Of a DNA stretch of 64,000 nt, positions 12,701-24,378 are shown one piece after another (the first letter of the stretch is position 1; every line of letters begins with the position of its first letter). The position numbers were made by a program, and so were the translations under genes. The notes beneath the pieces are model-generated. The model saw nothing but the letters and a program-made list of their open reading frames with translations. It had not been told where the DNA came from and did not search any database. Source of the stretch: Pipra filicauda (taxonomy: Eukaryota > Chordata > Aves > Passeriformes > Pipridae). Location: NCBI RefSeq assembly GCF_003945595.2, contig NW_024104620.1, positions 964,501 to 1,028,500 on the forward strand. Direction: 5' to 3'.

Positions 12701-13515
12701 ATGTGGACATGTCTGGGTGGTCTAAGAGGCTTTTATGTGGGCCTGGAAGGAACTAGTGCTGGTACTAACAGCTGTACACACTGTGTCACCTCTAGAGTCT
12801 CTACATCTGTTTCTCAGAGGTCCTGCCTAGCTCTGAGTACCCCAGAGAGCTCTGAGATGGCATAAGAGCAAACGGTGTTGAGGTGGCTTCCAAATACAGA
12901 AGAAAGAAGCAATAAATGTATACAAAGTGAACCCTTGTGTGAGAGAGAATTGCAAATGGAGCTGATGTCCAAGATCCTCAATGTGTGAAATATCTGAGGC
13001 CATTAGGAAGACAAATGCACTGTAGTAAATCAAGGAAGAAAGAAGATAGGGAAACTTGAGCTGAAATTCAGTACGTTGGTAATTCCAGGTTGGTTTGGGT
13101 GGTTTGCAATTTGTCTTCCAGCATAAAAACGCTTTGAGGCTCAAGTCTATTCTGGCAGCTCTTTCAATTAAAGATCTTATTGAAAGGAAAGTGAAAAAAT
13201 ACTCCCATCTATCGTGTTGGCTTTAGACTTGGTTAATTCCCTCCAGAAGATTCTATAGGCACGTGGAAGTCCTCAGGAAATGGCCTGGCAAAGGACCTTT
13301 AGTGTCAGCTCCAAGTGTGCTGTGCAGTTGAGGAACTCGGCCAGGAGATGAAATAACAGTAAAGCAAAGCAGAACTGCCCTGCAGGAGAACTGCCTTTTG
13401 GAACAATAGCACTGTGGGAGTTCCTGTGCTGCTGTTTCACCTGATCTTATCTAGTAACATGTTTGCCTTAGGTTTTATCTGTACCTTAACCACACTCCAG
13501 CAAAGCTGGTGGAGC

Positions 13516-13655
13516 AGTGATAGTGCAGACTGACATCCAGAGTGATCTGATCTGATCTGCTGTGCCTGGGAAGCAGAGTCAGCTCAGGTTCAATGCTAAT
13601 GCAGAACAGCATCCAGGGTGATCTGATTTACTGGCACAGACCTGGCATCAAGGTT
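13516..13655. repeat. Diverged tandem duplication, unit about 80 bases
   Basis: Two related blocks share the order 'atgcaga', 'catccaga/ggtgatctgat' and then a 'ctg...ggca' word. One begins near 13520 and the other near 13596. In the first copy, 'tctga' is locally expanded (gatctgatctgatctg). The origin is unknown; it may be a local duplication. Confidence 0.5.
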
Positions 13656-14534
13656 GGCTTAATGGCAAAAAGGGCCCATCTGCAACTGGTGCTGTCAGAG
13701 GAGCTGCACTCGGTCTCGGGGGTGGCTCATGGCTGCTGCTTTCTCTGTGCACAACATGGGTGTGTGATGAGTCTATTACCATTTATCATGTAAATATACA
13801 TTTAAGGACCTTATAAAACTGCCTGAATTGTTGCATCTGTGGACTAACTGCTCCTTGATAGCATTGGTGGCGTAGTTAAAGGGCTGTCTAAAGTGCATGT
13901 CATTAACTTGATGGACTACAGCAGCTCCAAAGGTTTATCATCCCAGTGCAGGTGTTGAACTGGAGTGGGGGGGTAATTCTAGTGGCTGGAACAGAAGAAT
14001 AGGAGCTTGGAAATGTCATGAAGTCTCTCACTGGTGTATTTTGAGTCTCTCTTAACCTCGCTTCTCACCCTTCTCACAGAAGTATTTGAAGAGAGAAATA
14101 AATGCCAGCAAAGGCTTTTAGAATCTTGGATTTTAGGTGCTGCGGAAAAGCGAAGTATTTTACAAGCATTCAAAATCAAATATCTCCATTTAGGAAATAA
14201 CTGTTATTAATTCTTTCAGTCAAACTAATGAAATTTTTTCAGTCAAAGCTTTCTTTCTTGTGTAAACTAGTAGTCTACAGCCTATTTAAGTTAAAAAAAC
14301 CCAACACTAAACAAACCAACAAACCGAGTCTTTATTAGAAGTTTATTACGAGAGCACCTAAACCTTGCCAGCAAAATTGCCCTTTTTGAAGAAAAATGGC
14401 AGGTGAGTACTCTAATTGAAGAGATACTGGCTAACTCCATTAAAAAAAAATAATAGTATATTAAGTTTGGAGTGAAGCTTCAGCCCTTTCCAAATGCAAC
14501 TCCTTCCCATGGAGTTCCTGAACTCGCAGCATGT

Positions 14535-14665
14535 TAGAAAAACACAGTTTGGAAGGGACCTTTGAGGTCCAGGGTCCTCCCACACACAGGACTAACATCA
14601 GATCACAGCATTTTCTCCTGTCAGGTTCTGAAAATCTTCAAGGACTCAAATATCTTTAAAAATAA
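14535..14665 (-). mobile_element. CR1 LINE 3'-end fragment, minus strand
   Basis: The + strand reads 'cagtttggaagggacctttg', 'aggtccagggtcctcccaca', 'caggact', then 'ctcctgtcaggttctgaaaa' and 'tcttcaaggactcaaa'. This is the reverse complement of the CR1 tail as it normally appears in birds (TTGGAAGGGACCT..., a TCCAGCCTCCT-like block, then the 'tgtcc aaGtt ttgaa...ctccaaggat' block). The element is 5'-truncated, as nearly all CR1 copies are. Divergence is moderate to high. Confidence 0.78.
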
Positions 14666-16337
14666 AAAAAGTAAACATATTTTGGAATCATATGTTTAAA
14701 AGTTTAGGCTTTAGAAGTCAGCGAGCAACTGTTGATTGAAGGCAACAAGAAAACAAAGATGGCCTTTCTCTCTCCTTTCTCTCCAGGTGCAAGCAGTCTC
14801 TTTGCATCTGGAAATATTTTCTGAAAAGCTGTCTTTTAGTACCTAAATAGTAAAAAAAAAAATCAAAAAAATAAAATTAGAGCAACTTCTGTCCCTCTTA
14901 CTTTTCATTTCCGAGCTAAATTTTAAAGCACAGTACCTTTTTATGGGTGCTCTACATAAACATTTTGAAGTCAGGGTAAAGAATGGAAACACAGAGAGAG
15001 TTTTTATTGTAGCGCTGCTAGGGATGTTGCTGTAGTAAATAAAGTCCCATTAATTTTTTAGAGTGGCATCCCTGAAGTATCTTACACAATATTTCTTCTC
15101 AACTGCCTTTCTTTAGTTGCAAAAAGGAAAAGTAGTTCTTAAGAACACATGTGCCTCTACCTCATCAATTATGTATACAATTTTTTCAGGAGACAATTAA
15201 ATTTAATTATATGAATTTTATATATCTAAAATAAATACTTAATTTTTATACTAAATATAAATTAAAGATCTCTGAACTGAGTTAGTTTGAATATTTTTGG
15301 ATTTTTTTTTTTTGGTGGACCTTTAGTGCCTTAGAATAATGGTAATAATTATAAAATAATGCCCCCAAGGCACATAAATGTGCTTGGAGTTGTTTACTCC
15401 AAACAGAAGACTTGTAGTTACAAAGCTTGGCTTGTGCATGTGGGTGGATTATGAAATTATTTATCAAATTATTTCAAATAATGAATGAGGAGATTGCAAA
15501 TTGTTCAGAAATAATTCCAAGAAAAAGGATTGCATTAATCAAGTAAATAATTCATTGTGAACCATTTGCCCAGCTCAGTTCTAACCAACTTCTTCCAATG
15601 TCAAAAATGGACAGAAATGGATGTTTGTGATATGCCCAGATTGCTTTCATGTTGCTCCAGCACGAGCATTCCCTGATATGGAGTATTTCCCAGAATTTGC
15701 CTGTAATTTCCCTAAATTGCATATTGTGCTAAATGGGCTTTGGTCATGGGGAAAATCATCGGAGTGAAATGAGGTCACTTGAAAACTGTGAGACAAAAAG
15801 TGACTTAAAGTAATTTAAGGAGCAGTAAATATGTATAATATGTTTTAAAGTGGTTTTGAAGCGAGGGACATTTTAATGAACTGCGGAGAACAATAAATGA
15901 GTTTTTAAGTAGAAGGAGAGGACAGAGATGTGTGGGGGAAAAAAAGGAGATGGAACTGAGGAAACAAAATGGATCAGAAATGAGCAAAATTATCCTGCCA
16001 TCCTGTGAGAAGGAAGAGAGCAGGCACTCAGGAGTGCCAATTCCATCAGTGTTTTGAGAAAGGCACTATTTCTTTGCCAGGAAGTGTAGGCCATTATCAG
16101 GCGCTGATATTTCAAGCATAACATGGGGGAAAAAATAATTGTAAACTCAGGTGGTGTTTTCCCTTCCCTCTTCACTTGATAAGTGCAGGGACAAAAACTT
16201 CACTCCTGAAAGATGCATTTATCTATTTACTTATTTCCTATGTTACCTGTCAAAAGTCAATGCACAGTTGTATTTGGTAATTTATTTCACCATGAAACAT
16301 CTGTTTTCTCCCATGGATTATTTAATGGTATATGAAC

Positions 16338-16355
16338 CTCTACTCTACTCTACTC
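16338..16355. repeat. Period-5 (CTCTA) microsatellite, about 3.6 copies
   Basis: Perfect CTCTACTCTACTCTACTC, a short pentanucleotide tandem array in otherwise unique sequence. Confidence 0.85.
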
Positions 16356-16744
16356 ATGAACTAACCAAGAGGGATATTAGTTATCTCCTGTTGGCCATGA
16401 TGTGTATAATTTCAGATGACAAATGCGTAGTTGAAATGTGTGTCTCTTCTTATTTCCACTCTATCTATTCATAGGACATTGCTAAAACAATTATGAAAAA
16501 AATTAAAGGGACCCAGATATAAATAAGGTATCACCAAATTTACTGCACAGCAAATGATTTTTTGCTACAGCTGCCCACGAAATAGCTTTTTTCTTTCATG
16601 AAATATCTGAGTCCAAACCTGAAAAATATGCATTGAAATCCCTGGGTTGAGGCAGGACTGATCCAGCTGTTATGAAGAGTCCTGAATGGGGCACTTTGGA
16701 CAAAAGTATTTTAGTTTTGAAGACTAAGTGTTGTGGGAGGTGAG

Positions 16745-16787
16745 TTTTTGTTGTTGTTGTTTGTTTGTTTATTTGTTTGTATTTTTC
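16745..16787. repeat. GTT/GTTT low-complexity tract
   Basis: Alternating GTT and GTTT units on the + strand ending in a T-rich stretch (gtttgtttgtttatttgttt type). Such a tract is A-rich with AAC/AAAC units on the minus strand and could be an old retroelement tail, but no body was recognised beside it. Confidence 0.75.
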
Positions 16788-19485
16788 CTTGTTCCTTTCA
16801 GGAAACAGTGGCCTTTCCCCAGAAAACAAACAGCACTTGTAATTTTTGAAAAATGGGGTCGTAATTTTTTATTCACCTGTTTAAATTTTCACCTGCAACG
16901 CCATAAATGTTAATTCTGCTGCAGAAATAGAGATGAGAGTGAGACTTTGTCTTCCCTGGTGAGAGCTGTAAAATGTACAGACAAAAAAATGTTTGTACAT
17001 TTTCAACAACCCAGTAGTTGAGCAAACCCTTCCTTAAATTTTGTTCTGTAGAAATAAGCAGCCGGTATATGTTTTGTCTTTAAACACCTTGATTGTTTAG
17101 CATGCAGGATTTTAGACATGTCAGCTCTGGTTGTTTGATTTATACCTTTGACCTATCTCTAATTATTTTAACCTTATAATTTGCATAAATCCAATCTCTG
17201 CTTCAGACTTGGAAGACAACAGAAATCCCCTTATGCATTGTGATTCACTAAAGAAATTAGAGGTGTGATGCTGGGTGGGCTTTTTCATTTGACCCTTTAC
17301 AACTTCTTCTAACTTTGAAGCACTCCAGTGAATTTTTCAGCTGCTCAAAGTAAAAGGTGCAGAGAAGAGATTATTGCTGAGTGCTGCCTTGTGTTATGGA
17401 AACATTTTTTGCCTCCTCCTGGCCAAGGGGATCGATGTCTGCCTGCAACATCTGTGCTGTACCTGAGCTGCCCAGCTCAGGGGGGAGCTCTGGGCTGGAG
17501 ATCGCAGCCAGCTCAGGTCAGAGGCACTGGTTTGCTTCATTATATCACCTATCAGACTTAGAAACTTGAATTTCAAATTCCAGACACTGACTCATGGGGC
17601 CATAGGGAATTCAGTTCTTTCAGACCTGGAGTTTTGGTTCCAGCCCGTTTTGAGCTGTGAGGATGCTGCCAGACTGCTCTTGACACTTAGCACTGTACAA
17701 ACTGGGGGGTCTCTCCGAGGGCTTAATGGCCCTTTCTGCCTTTTCTCAGCTTCCTGAAGCCAAAGTGAGCATCTTTGCCGTGTGGTGGTGAAAAGATAGT
17801 CAGTGTTTTGTGTGAAATGGCAGTTTTAGACTTCCAAAATTTATTCCTGTGGAAGAAAGTGTTTTGAGAACAGAAATGGTGGCCTTATCAGGCACAGTTT
17901 CATACATAAGATTGAAAAGTTTATTTAGTTGGCATTTGTCTGGCTCTTTACCTCGGTGCAAGAGGGTGATCAGTACTTCCTTACCTCACAAAAACATGGT
18001 GACAGGACTTTGTATGTTAAAGGACATGGAGCTGGGCTGATGTTGCAATAATGAAGGCCATTACTATCTATTAGCTCAGATGGATTAAAAGGTTAAACCA
18101 GTTTCTGGTGAAAATTAATTATCCTGAGAATTCAGTTAGAAGTGTTCTTTGATGTCTGGCATTTGCATGTCTGTGATGAGGAATAGGTCACCTGAGATGT
18201 GCATAAACTCTCAAGGCTTACTGAAGAGGAGGAGCAAAGTTCCCCTGCTAATCTACTTCTCCTGCTTAAGGATGAGTTTCCTACCGATGTGGAGGAAGTC
18301 ACAGCTCACTGATGGGATTATCTGCAGGCTGACTAATACTGGACAGGAATTAGGAGCATCTTCATGGCTTTGTTTAGTGATAGTCTCACTATCCTCCTTA
18401 ACTGGAGCAAGGAACACCCCATCCTCTTTCATTCTGCTCTTGTGGTGATGCTGGGGAGAAAAATGATAGTAAAGGGTGAAACTGCCTTGTATTTAACAGT
18501 AATGTGACCAACGAGGCATTCATTGGCCTGGCCATGGGCTACATGACTTCCACATCCTGAGGTTTGATTACCTGTTGACACTGATGCTCATCAACCACAG
18601 TTCACCCGGACACAAAGTACTTTTCTGTGTCAGTGCCAGAGTCCTTATCACTCTGTACACTTGGCACTTAGCAGGGTTGTTTTAGTCCTTCCCTGCCTTG
18701 CTCTGTGTCTCTGTTTCAAGGGGCAGTGTGACGTGTTGTTGGCAGAGGATGTCTAGCACAATTTGGGAGTGCCCCAAGACCTGGTAGTATGTTTATGTAC
18801 ACACACTCCTTTACGGAGAGAAGAAAAGGACCTAGATTATGACAACCTGTAAAAAATGAGGTCAGCAAAACACAGTTAGGAAATGACTTACAGTGAACAT
18901 TCATTTTCTTCAAGGTAGTAAATATTACCAGTCTGCAGTTACTGCCTTTGTGATAAAGATGCCCATGAGGTGGCAAGGCCCTTCCCTTCACAGCTCCTGA
19001 TGGTCACTCAGCACACTGGTTTGGTTTCAGAGCAGCCTCAAAGATGTCAAGAATCTACAGTGCAAACCTCTACAGTCTGCTCAGTTTCTCTACAGTCTCT
19101 GCTGGCTTCAGCATGAGAGTTAGTCATGGTTACAACTCTCAAACTCTCTACAGCATCAAAATATGTTTAATAGTCTTTTTCTATGTCCTTTTTAATTGTT
19201 TAGAGAAGCCTGAATCTTTAACTTTTTATCTGCTCTGTGGTTAGGCCTTGTATGAATTATGTTGTCTTCATTTATCTGGGGAAGAGAATCTGAGAGATCT
19301 GTCAAATCTTTAAATATTTTGCTCTGAAAAATCACTGTATGGACCAGCTGAGCAGGTATCACATTTGGTGCCACGTCCTGTCCTTTCAGATTCTACCCAA
19401 GGTGTCATCAGAGTTCACATCACTATCCTATGCAGCCCACTATATGTTTTAAACAATGCGCTTAAAATTTAATTGGAAAATTTAA

Positions 19486-19550
19486 AAATCATAGAATTGT
19501 TGAATTATTTAGGTTGGAAAAGCTCTTTAATATCAAATCCAACTATAGCT
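19486..19550 (-). mobile_element. CR1 LINE 3'-terminal fragment, minus strand
   Basis: The + strand reads 'aaatcatagaattg', 'ttgaattatttaggttggaa', 'aagctctttaatatc' and 'aaatccaacta'. This corresponds closely to the complement of the CR1 3' end (AATCATAGAATCA..., TTTAGGTTGGAAAAGACCTTTAAGATCA, TCCAACC). The 3' terminal ATTCTATGATT repeat is present as about 1.5 units. The rest of the element is missing or too diverged to follow. It is the clearest avian signature in the window. Confidence 0.85.
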
Positions 19551-20742
19551 CAAGTTCAACCACAAATGGATAAATTAGTCTTTTCAGTTTTAAGCAGCAA
19601 TATGGACTCAACGATGGGACTCCGCTTTGTCTTACCACCTCTAGAAGAGCTCTGTGAATTCTTAGCAGTCTTGTATGCTTGAATTTGTCTATTTTTAAAT
19701 TTTTGCTGATGTCTCAGGTAGTAGACATGCTTACAGATTAAAAAAAAACCTGGATGAGGAGTGAGTCATTGTGTGCTCTCTGTTAGACTGCTTTTCAAAC
19801 TTTAGAGTGAGCAACTCATTAATTTCACTTTTACTGGTCTCTTCTCATGCACTTCATGCATATAAATCTCTACAAACCTCACAGTTCAAGCTGACTGATA
19901 CAAAGCCAAATTCAGCTTCAAGGCAAAATTTGGCCAAATTATCTCTTAATGAGTGCATGTAAGTGTTCTCTGCTTTCTTTACACTCTAGGGTATTATGTC
20001 TTTCATGAACACCTATTTGACTTCTCAGCCCTCTTATAGGCAATCTGAATTGAAAGTTTAAATGTAATAACTAGTTTGTAAGCCTGAGATATCAACTGAT
20101 TACTCTAGTTACTCAGAATGGGGCCAAAATTAGTGTTGGAGTAATTCTTATGATGACAGAATAGACCTGCAGCTGTGTTTAATCTTAGTCCATCATTGCT
20201 GCAGAAATTGTTGATTCCACATGGGGCAATTAAAAGCTCAATATTGCTTCTGCCCAGAGACAGTCTTGCCTTTCAAAGAAAACAGAAGCAGAGCAGCCAG
20301 TGGGCTCTTTGCTTGCAGCACTTTGCCCAGCTCTGCTTTTGACCTTTATGTAAATGAAATGGCCATTCCACACCACTGAAACCATATGCACAGAGCAACT
20401 TCAAACATTAGATACCTCTCAGAGCAGTGATGCCAGGACAATGTGCAGGCAACAAAGAGGAAGGTGATTATGCAAAGCAAGAGTTACCTTCTCAAATGAA
20501 CAAGTCATGAATATTTTCCTTTTGTGACACTTAGGAGAAATGTCAGGCTTTGGGGGCAGTTTGGATCTGCTACACCCAAACCTTCCAGCATCCAATATAG
20601 TCTGTAATTAACTAGTTATCTCCATTCTCTCCACTGTCTTCCACTATACAGGAAGCCTGACTGGGAGTGAGGATTTTATTAGCTGACCTGGTGGTTAAGC
20701 TTTGAAGATACAACTCTGGAAAAGTTATACTAAATTTAGTTT

Positions 20743-20794
20743 AGTAAGTGCTGTGCACTTACTTTAATAAGTGCCCACTTACTAAAGTGCACAG
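20743..20794. other. Nested inverted repeats (hairpin-forming)
   Basis: A perfect 9-base inverted repeat (AGTAAGTGC, TGT loop, GCACTTACT) occupies 20743-20763. Overlapping it, CTGTGCACTT at 20751-20760 pairs with AAGTGCACAG at 20785-20794. Inside that, AATAAGTG (about 20767) can pair with CACTTACT (about 20776). Two alternative folds therefore compete for the same bases. No miRNA that I know matches it. Confidence 0.7.
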
Positions 20795-21031
20795 AATTAG
20801 AATAAAGACTGTAATTCATTACCCATAACTTGTAACTCAGCTCTTAGCACTATCTCCCTTTGGTTGAGGACTCTGACTTTGTGCAGTTATTTCATTTCTA
20901 GGTCCACTCTTTATAGCTGTAATATAGCCAAGTACAGTGCTACTGTGATGAGCTGTGGCTTGTAACATGAGTATCCTTGGACTGGTGTTGCTTAGCATCT
21001 CTGCTTACTGCACAACTAATGAAAAGAGTTT

Positions 21032-21080
21032 ATGCCTAAATTCATCCCTAGTGTAATTCCAATAAGGAGAATGGAGCCAG
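21032..21080. repeat. Possible ancient amniote repeat remnant
   Basis: The words 'aattcatccctagtgtaatt' and 'ccaataaggagaatggag' resemble a dispersed reptile/bird repeat. Its usual form is 'tgaatccctggtgtaactcc' followed by 'attgaagtcaatggag'. The stretch is short and diverged, so this is tentative. Confidence 0.35.
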
Positions 21081-22410
21081 GCGTGCATATACTGCTAAGT
21101 GGGTTTTTTTTTCCTACTTCCTATTATTCAAGTCTATGATGTCACTGCAGAAAAGGGAAATAAAAGTGGCTGAGGAAGAAATAAGAATAAGTGGACATCT
21201 GGTGACTTTGTAACTCCACCTGTGCTATGGTAGAGCAGTGCAAGTGTGCCGAAAAAAGAGCAGTACATCACGAGGATTTCGGCTTTTATCTGGAGAGTAT
21301 CTCTTATCCATAAAGATCATGAGGAGCTTTACACTCATGGGAGTGTGAATAACACTGTTAAGTCCTCCTGGTCAGAGAGGTGAAAAGGCAGTGACTGGGC
21401 TGGGAAAGGGTAATTGACTGATGGCTTCTGTGACCCTGCTGCTCAGAGAGAGAAGGACCTTGTCAGTCAGACAAAAATTACTGCTTAAGAACGAGCCCAG
21501 AAGTTCAGTCATATAGCTCCAATTATCAGTTAGGTCGGAGCATTTTAACCCTCCATGCAATGCTTTAAAAATGCAGGGAGACACAAAGCCAGCAGCAGTT
21601 TGAAAGCGTTTATGCCTTTAATGAGAGACATCTCACCTGTTCGTGTCCTTGCTTTAAAAGCACAATTAGGGAGCAGCAGGAGGGGAGGGAAGATGGTGAG
21701 AGCAGGGAACCTCTGGGAGCTCTGCTTCCTGCAGTGCCGAGTGTGCTCCACAGAGGCACCTTCAGGTAGGGGGTGTGATGTGTGCCTGGGAAGAAGGCTG
21801 AAGGTCACTGCTCCAAATCGTGTTTTTACACTGAAATGCAAAAGGAATTGCTCAAAACTTACAGTGGCTGAGAGCAGATTTTGGCACTGCCTTCCATTTG
21901 TGGCCCTCCCTGTCATGAGATGAAAGTTTTGCAGTCCTGCAGAGTCTGAATGACCTTTGTGTCTCAAGTTTGGGCAGGTTTTTCTGTCTGAACTTCTAAG
22001 GCTTTCTTTGCTGCTAATCTTATGTATAGAAATAGAAACTGTTCCTGGCATGTAAATGCACCTGCCCCAAATCAAAGTCTGAATTCGACTTCTGGGAGAC
22101 ATTAGGAGAGATCCTTTTTGTTGCTGTTCTGTTGTGCAGGAGCTCTGAATACACTGGCTTGTGGATTTTGCCCAAGGAAGATCTCAGAAGACTCCTGTGG
22201 AGTTTTGTTATTGTCATCAAATGGATTTAAAAGAAAGAAAACAACTTGCTGTGTTTTCAGGCAAAACTAACACATTTTATTTTTGTTCCTTGAAGGCTGT
22301 TCAGAAGGGGGCATGTAGTGTTCCAGCTGACTGGAACTTTCCTGATGTGTTTCATCACTTTCTGATTCAACATTTAAGTCTTTGGAAAAGTTGCTTAAAG
22401 CATCAAAGTA

Positions 22411-22414
<4 letters not shown>

Positions 22415-22451
<37 letters not shown>
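22415..22451. repeat. Poly-T tract, 37 bases
   Basis: An uninterrupted T-run. If it were the poly-A tail of a minus-strand retrocopy, an AATAAA-like signal should lie 10-30 bases to its right (on the minus strand), and none is seen. It is best read as a homopolymer microsatellite. Its exact length in the assembly is likely unreliable. Confidence 0.9.
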
Positions 22452-23233
22452 CCCTCCCATTTGAAAGGGAATTTCATTTCTTTAAAGTGTCAGCAGGTAT
22501 TTAGAGTACAGCCTTTCTATAAGGAGAACCAGCCCTTGTTATGTGTGATTTATCTGTGGGATGTTCCTTCATTTGTCATTGGTGAGGCTGTAGTGGTGTG
22601 AGCAAAGGCAAGTTATCCCAGTAAAAGGCTTGTTGCTGGCCAGCTCTGCCTGAGGATGAGCAGTGGGGCTGGAGAAAGGCAGAGCTGGGTTACAACACAG
22701 TCAAATCAATTTAGGGTAATTTGAATCTGATTTCTTTCTGGTTATTTGGCCTTAACTACTCATGACTGGCTGTGAGCATAATTGTAGAAACATGTCCATC
22801 TCTACCATGGCAGTGAGCATTTACTGTGGCACGGGTAAGTGTTAAACAGTGTCTTTTTCCTGTGCTCTAAGACTGATTTTTGTGGTTGTTTCCAGAGATC
22901 AGGCAAAGGCTCTGATCTGTGACTGAGTACATCAAGCCAGCCAACCTCTCTTTTGATTGATTTTTGATATTTACAAATGCTGTGGGACTGCAGATGTGTG
23001 TTATGAACTATATCCTATGGGCTTGTCTGCACAAATCTGAACACAAGCACTGTATAATAAGAAAGGCTTTAACTTAGATAAACAGATTTATAACAAAGTG
23101 AAAAAAACCCCCACCGTAATACAAAGTTAGGATATAACAAGATATTCTTGCACCACTTGTCTCAGTCCCATAATTAGCAGCCCATCATTTCTTGACCTTG
23201 TACAGAGTCTGCAGGAGACAGTTCCTGTGGTGC

Positions 23234-24246
23234 TGTGGTGGGCTGGCCCTGGCTGGGTGCCAGGAGCCCACCAAAGCTGCTCTGTCACTGCCCTCCTCAG
23301 CTGGGCAGGGAGGAGACAAGATAAGGAAAGGCTCGTGGGGAGAGATCACTCCATGACCGTCAGGGGCAAAACAGACTTGGGGAAATTAGTTTAATTTGTC
23401 ACCAATCAAATCAGAGTAGGTTAATGAGAAACAAAACCCAAATCTTAAAAACACCTTCCCCTCACTCCTCCTTTCTTCCCTCGTGATTTTCTCCACCTTC
23501 TCCTTCCCCAGCAGCTCGGGGGGACAGGGAATGGGGGATGCAGTCAGTTCATAACACGTTGTCTCTGCCCCTCCTTCCTCCTCAGGGGGAGGATTCCTCA
23601 CACTCTTCCCCTGCTCCAGCATGGGTCCCCCACGGAGTCACAAGTCCTGCCAGCAAACCTGCTCCAGTGTGGCCCCTCTCTCCACAGGTCTGCAGGTCCT
23701 GCCTGGCCCCTGCTCCAACATGGTCTTCCCACGAAGTCACAGCCATCTTTTGGGAATGCACCTGCTCCAGCACGGGCTCCTCCATGAGCTGCAGGTGGGT
23801 GTCTGTACCCTGTGCTCCTCCATGGGCTGCAGGCGGGTCTCTGTACCCTGTGCTCCTCCATGGGCTGCAGGGGCAGGGCTGCACCCTGGGCTGCAGGGGA
23901 ACCTCAGCTGCAGCGCCCGGAGTGCCTCCTGCCCTCTGCACAGGAGTGCCTCCCTCCCGGAGTGCCTCCTGCCCCTCCTTCTGCACAGACCTTGGTGTTG
24001 GCAGAGTTGTTCTCACAAATCCTCACTCCTCTGTCCAGCTGCAGTTGCTCTTTCCTTCCCTCCCCTTTTTAAGTACATTATCCCAGAGGTTCTACCACTG
24101 TCACTGATGGGCTCAGCCTTGGCCAGCAGCGGGTCCATCCTGGAGTTGGCTCTGTTGGACGTGGGGAAGCTTCCAGCAGCTTTTCACAGCAGGCACCCCT
24201 GTATTCCCCCTTTTCCCCCCCAAACTCTTGCCATGCAAACCCAATA
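23234..24246 (-). mobile_element. Solo LTR of an endogenous retrovirus-type element, minus strand, about 1.0 kb
   Basis: On the minus strand the block opens near 24246 with 'attgggtttgcatggcaaga' and passes a TATA-like TTAAAAAG near 24063-24070. It has an array of 38-base units and a 'ctgatttgattggtgacaaa' then 'ttaaactaatttccccaag' region. The end is 'ccagggccagcccaccaca' at 23234. From memory this order matches an abundant passerine LTR family; I cannot give its Repbase name. The usual TG start appears mutated to TA. No primer-binding site, polypurine tract or gag/pol/env sequence flanks it, so it is a solo LTR. No clear target-site duplication was found. All open frames here are by-products of its GC-rich composition. 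Confidence 0.82.
23776..23889. repeat. 38-base tandem repeat inside the LTR, three units
   Basis: Units start at 23776, 23814 and 23852, each beginning GCTCCTCCATG and containing GGGCTGCAGG (GAGCTGCAGG in the first). The first two differ at only a few positions and the third diverges in its second half. Related GCTCC words continue on both sides. Such 'ctccatgggctgcagg' arrays are a normal part of this LTR family. Confidence 0.85.
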
Positions 24247-24287
24247 CTTGTGCAAATAGGTCAATAGGCAAGACTCAGTCTGGCATC

Positions 24288-24378
24288 ATTGTTATTGATT
24301 TGTATAGGGCTGACATTCCAAGGAGGTGATGAGTACAGAGATAATACCCTGTGCTGTTCGGTGTATAAAATATATGTC
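24288..24378 (+). repeat. Ancient amniote interspersed repeat fragment (second copy)
   Basis: The words 'attgttattgatttgtatag', 'ggctgacattcc', 'aggaggtgatgagtacag' and 'accctgtgctgttcggtgta' follow the order of the repeat noted at 5245-5395. Its consensus is roughly 'attattattgtttgtattacagtagcacctagaggcccc', then 'ccattgtgctaggcgctgta'. It sits just outside the LTR and is much older than it. The family is not named. Confidence 0.42.

Larger units (their letters stand above)
8381..14534. other. Non-coding, mostly unique AT-rich sequence; no gene found
   Basis: No coding gene, RNA gene or confident mobile element was recognised. A (CAT)7 tract lies at 9701-9721, and a diverged 80-base duplication at about 13516-13655. 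A weak MIR-like word ('gggtctgggttcaagtgc', about 11594) was seen, but it is too short to annotate. Open frames of about 100-117 codons near 9519-9872, 10959-11264 and 12827-13144 show no recognisable domain. Confidence 0.55.
14666..19485. other. Non-coding AT-rich sequence; no gene found
   Basis: This includes a very AT-rich patch (about 15170-15270) and a T-run at 15302-15313. It also has a period-5 CTCTA tract at 16338-16355 and a GTT/GTTT-rich tract at 16745-16787. Open frames are short and unremarkable. No RNA gene or confident repeat beyond these was recognised. Confidence 0.55.
19551..23233. other. Non-coding sequence with hairpin and poly-T; no gene found
   Basis: Largely unique sequence. 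It contains a nested inverted repeat (20743-20794), a possible ancient repeat word at about 21032-21080, and a 37-base T-run at 22415-22451. A minus-strand open frame of 185 codons spans 21545-22102 but shows no recognisable domain or coding signature. A + strand frame of 122 codons overlaps it at 21555-21923. Both are judged chance. Confidence 0.5.

Noticed and set aside
21545..22102. 185-codon minus-strand open frame, the longest outside the LTR
   Set aside because: No recognisable domain; a + strand frame overlaps it and the length is near chance expectation.
22415..22451. Poly-T as the tail of a processed retrocopy on the minus strand
   Set aside because: No polyadenylation signal or coding-like sequence adjoins it, and no flanking duplication was seen.
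23538..24259. Several long overlapping open frames (up to 212 codons)
   Set aside because: They lie inside the LTR, occur on both strands and follow its GC-rich 38-base array; the peptides are Cys/Ser/Pro-rich low complexity with no domain.
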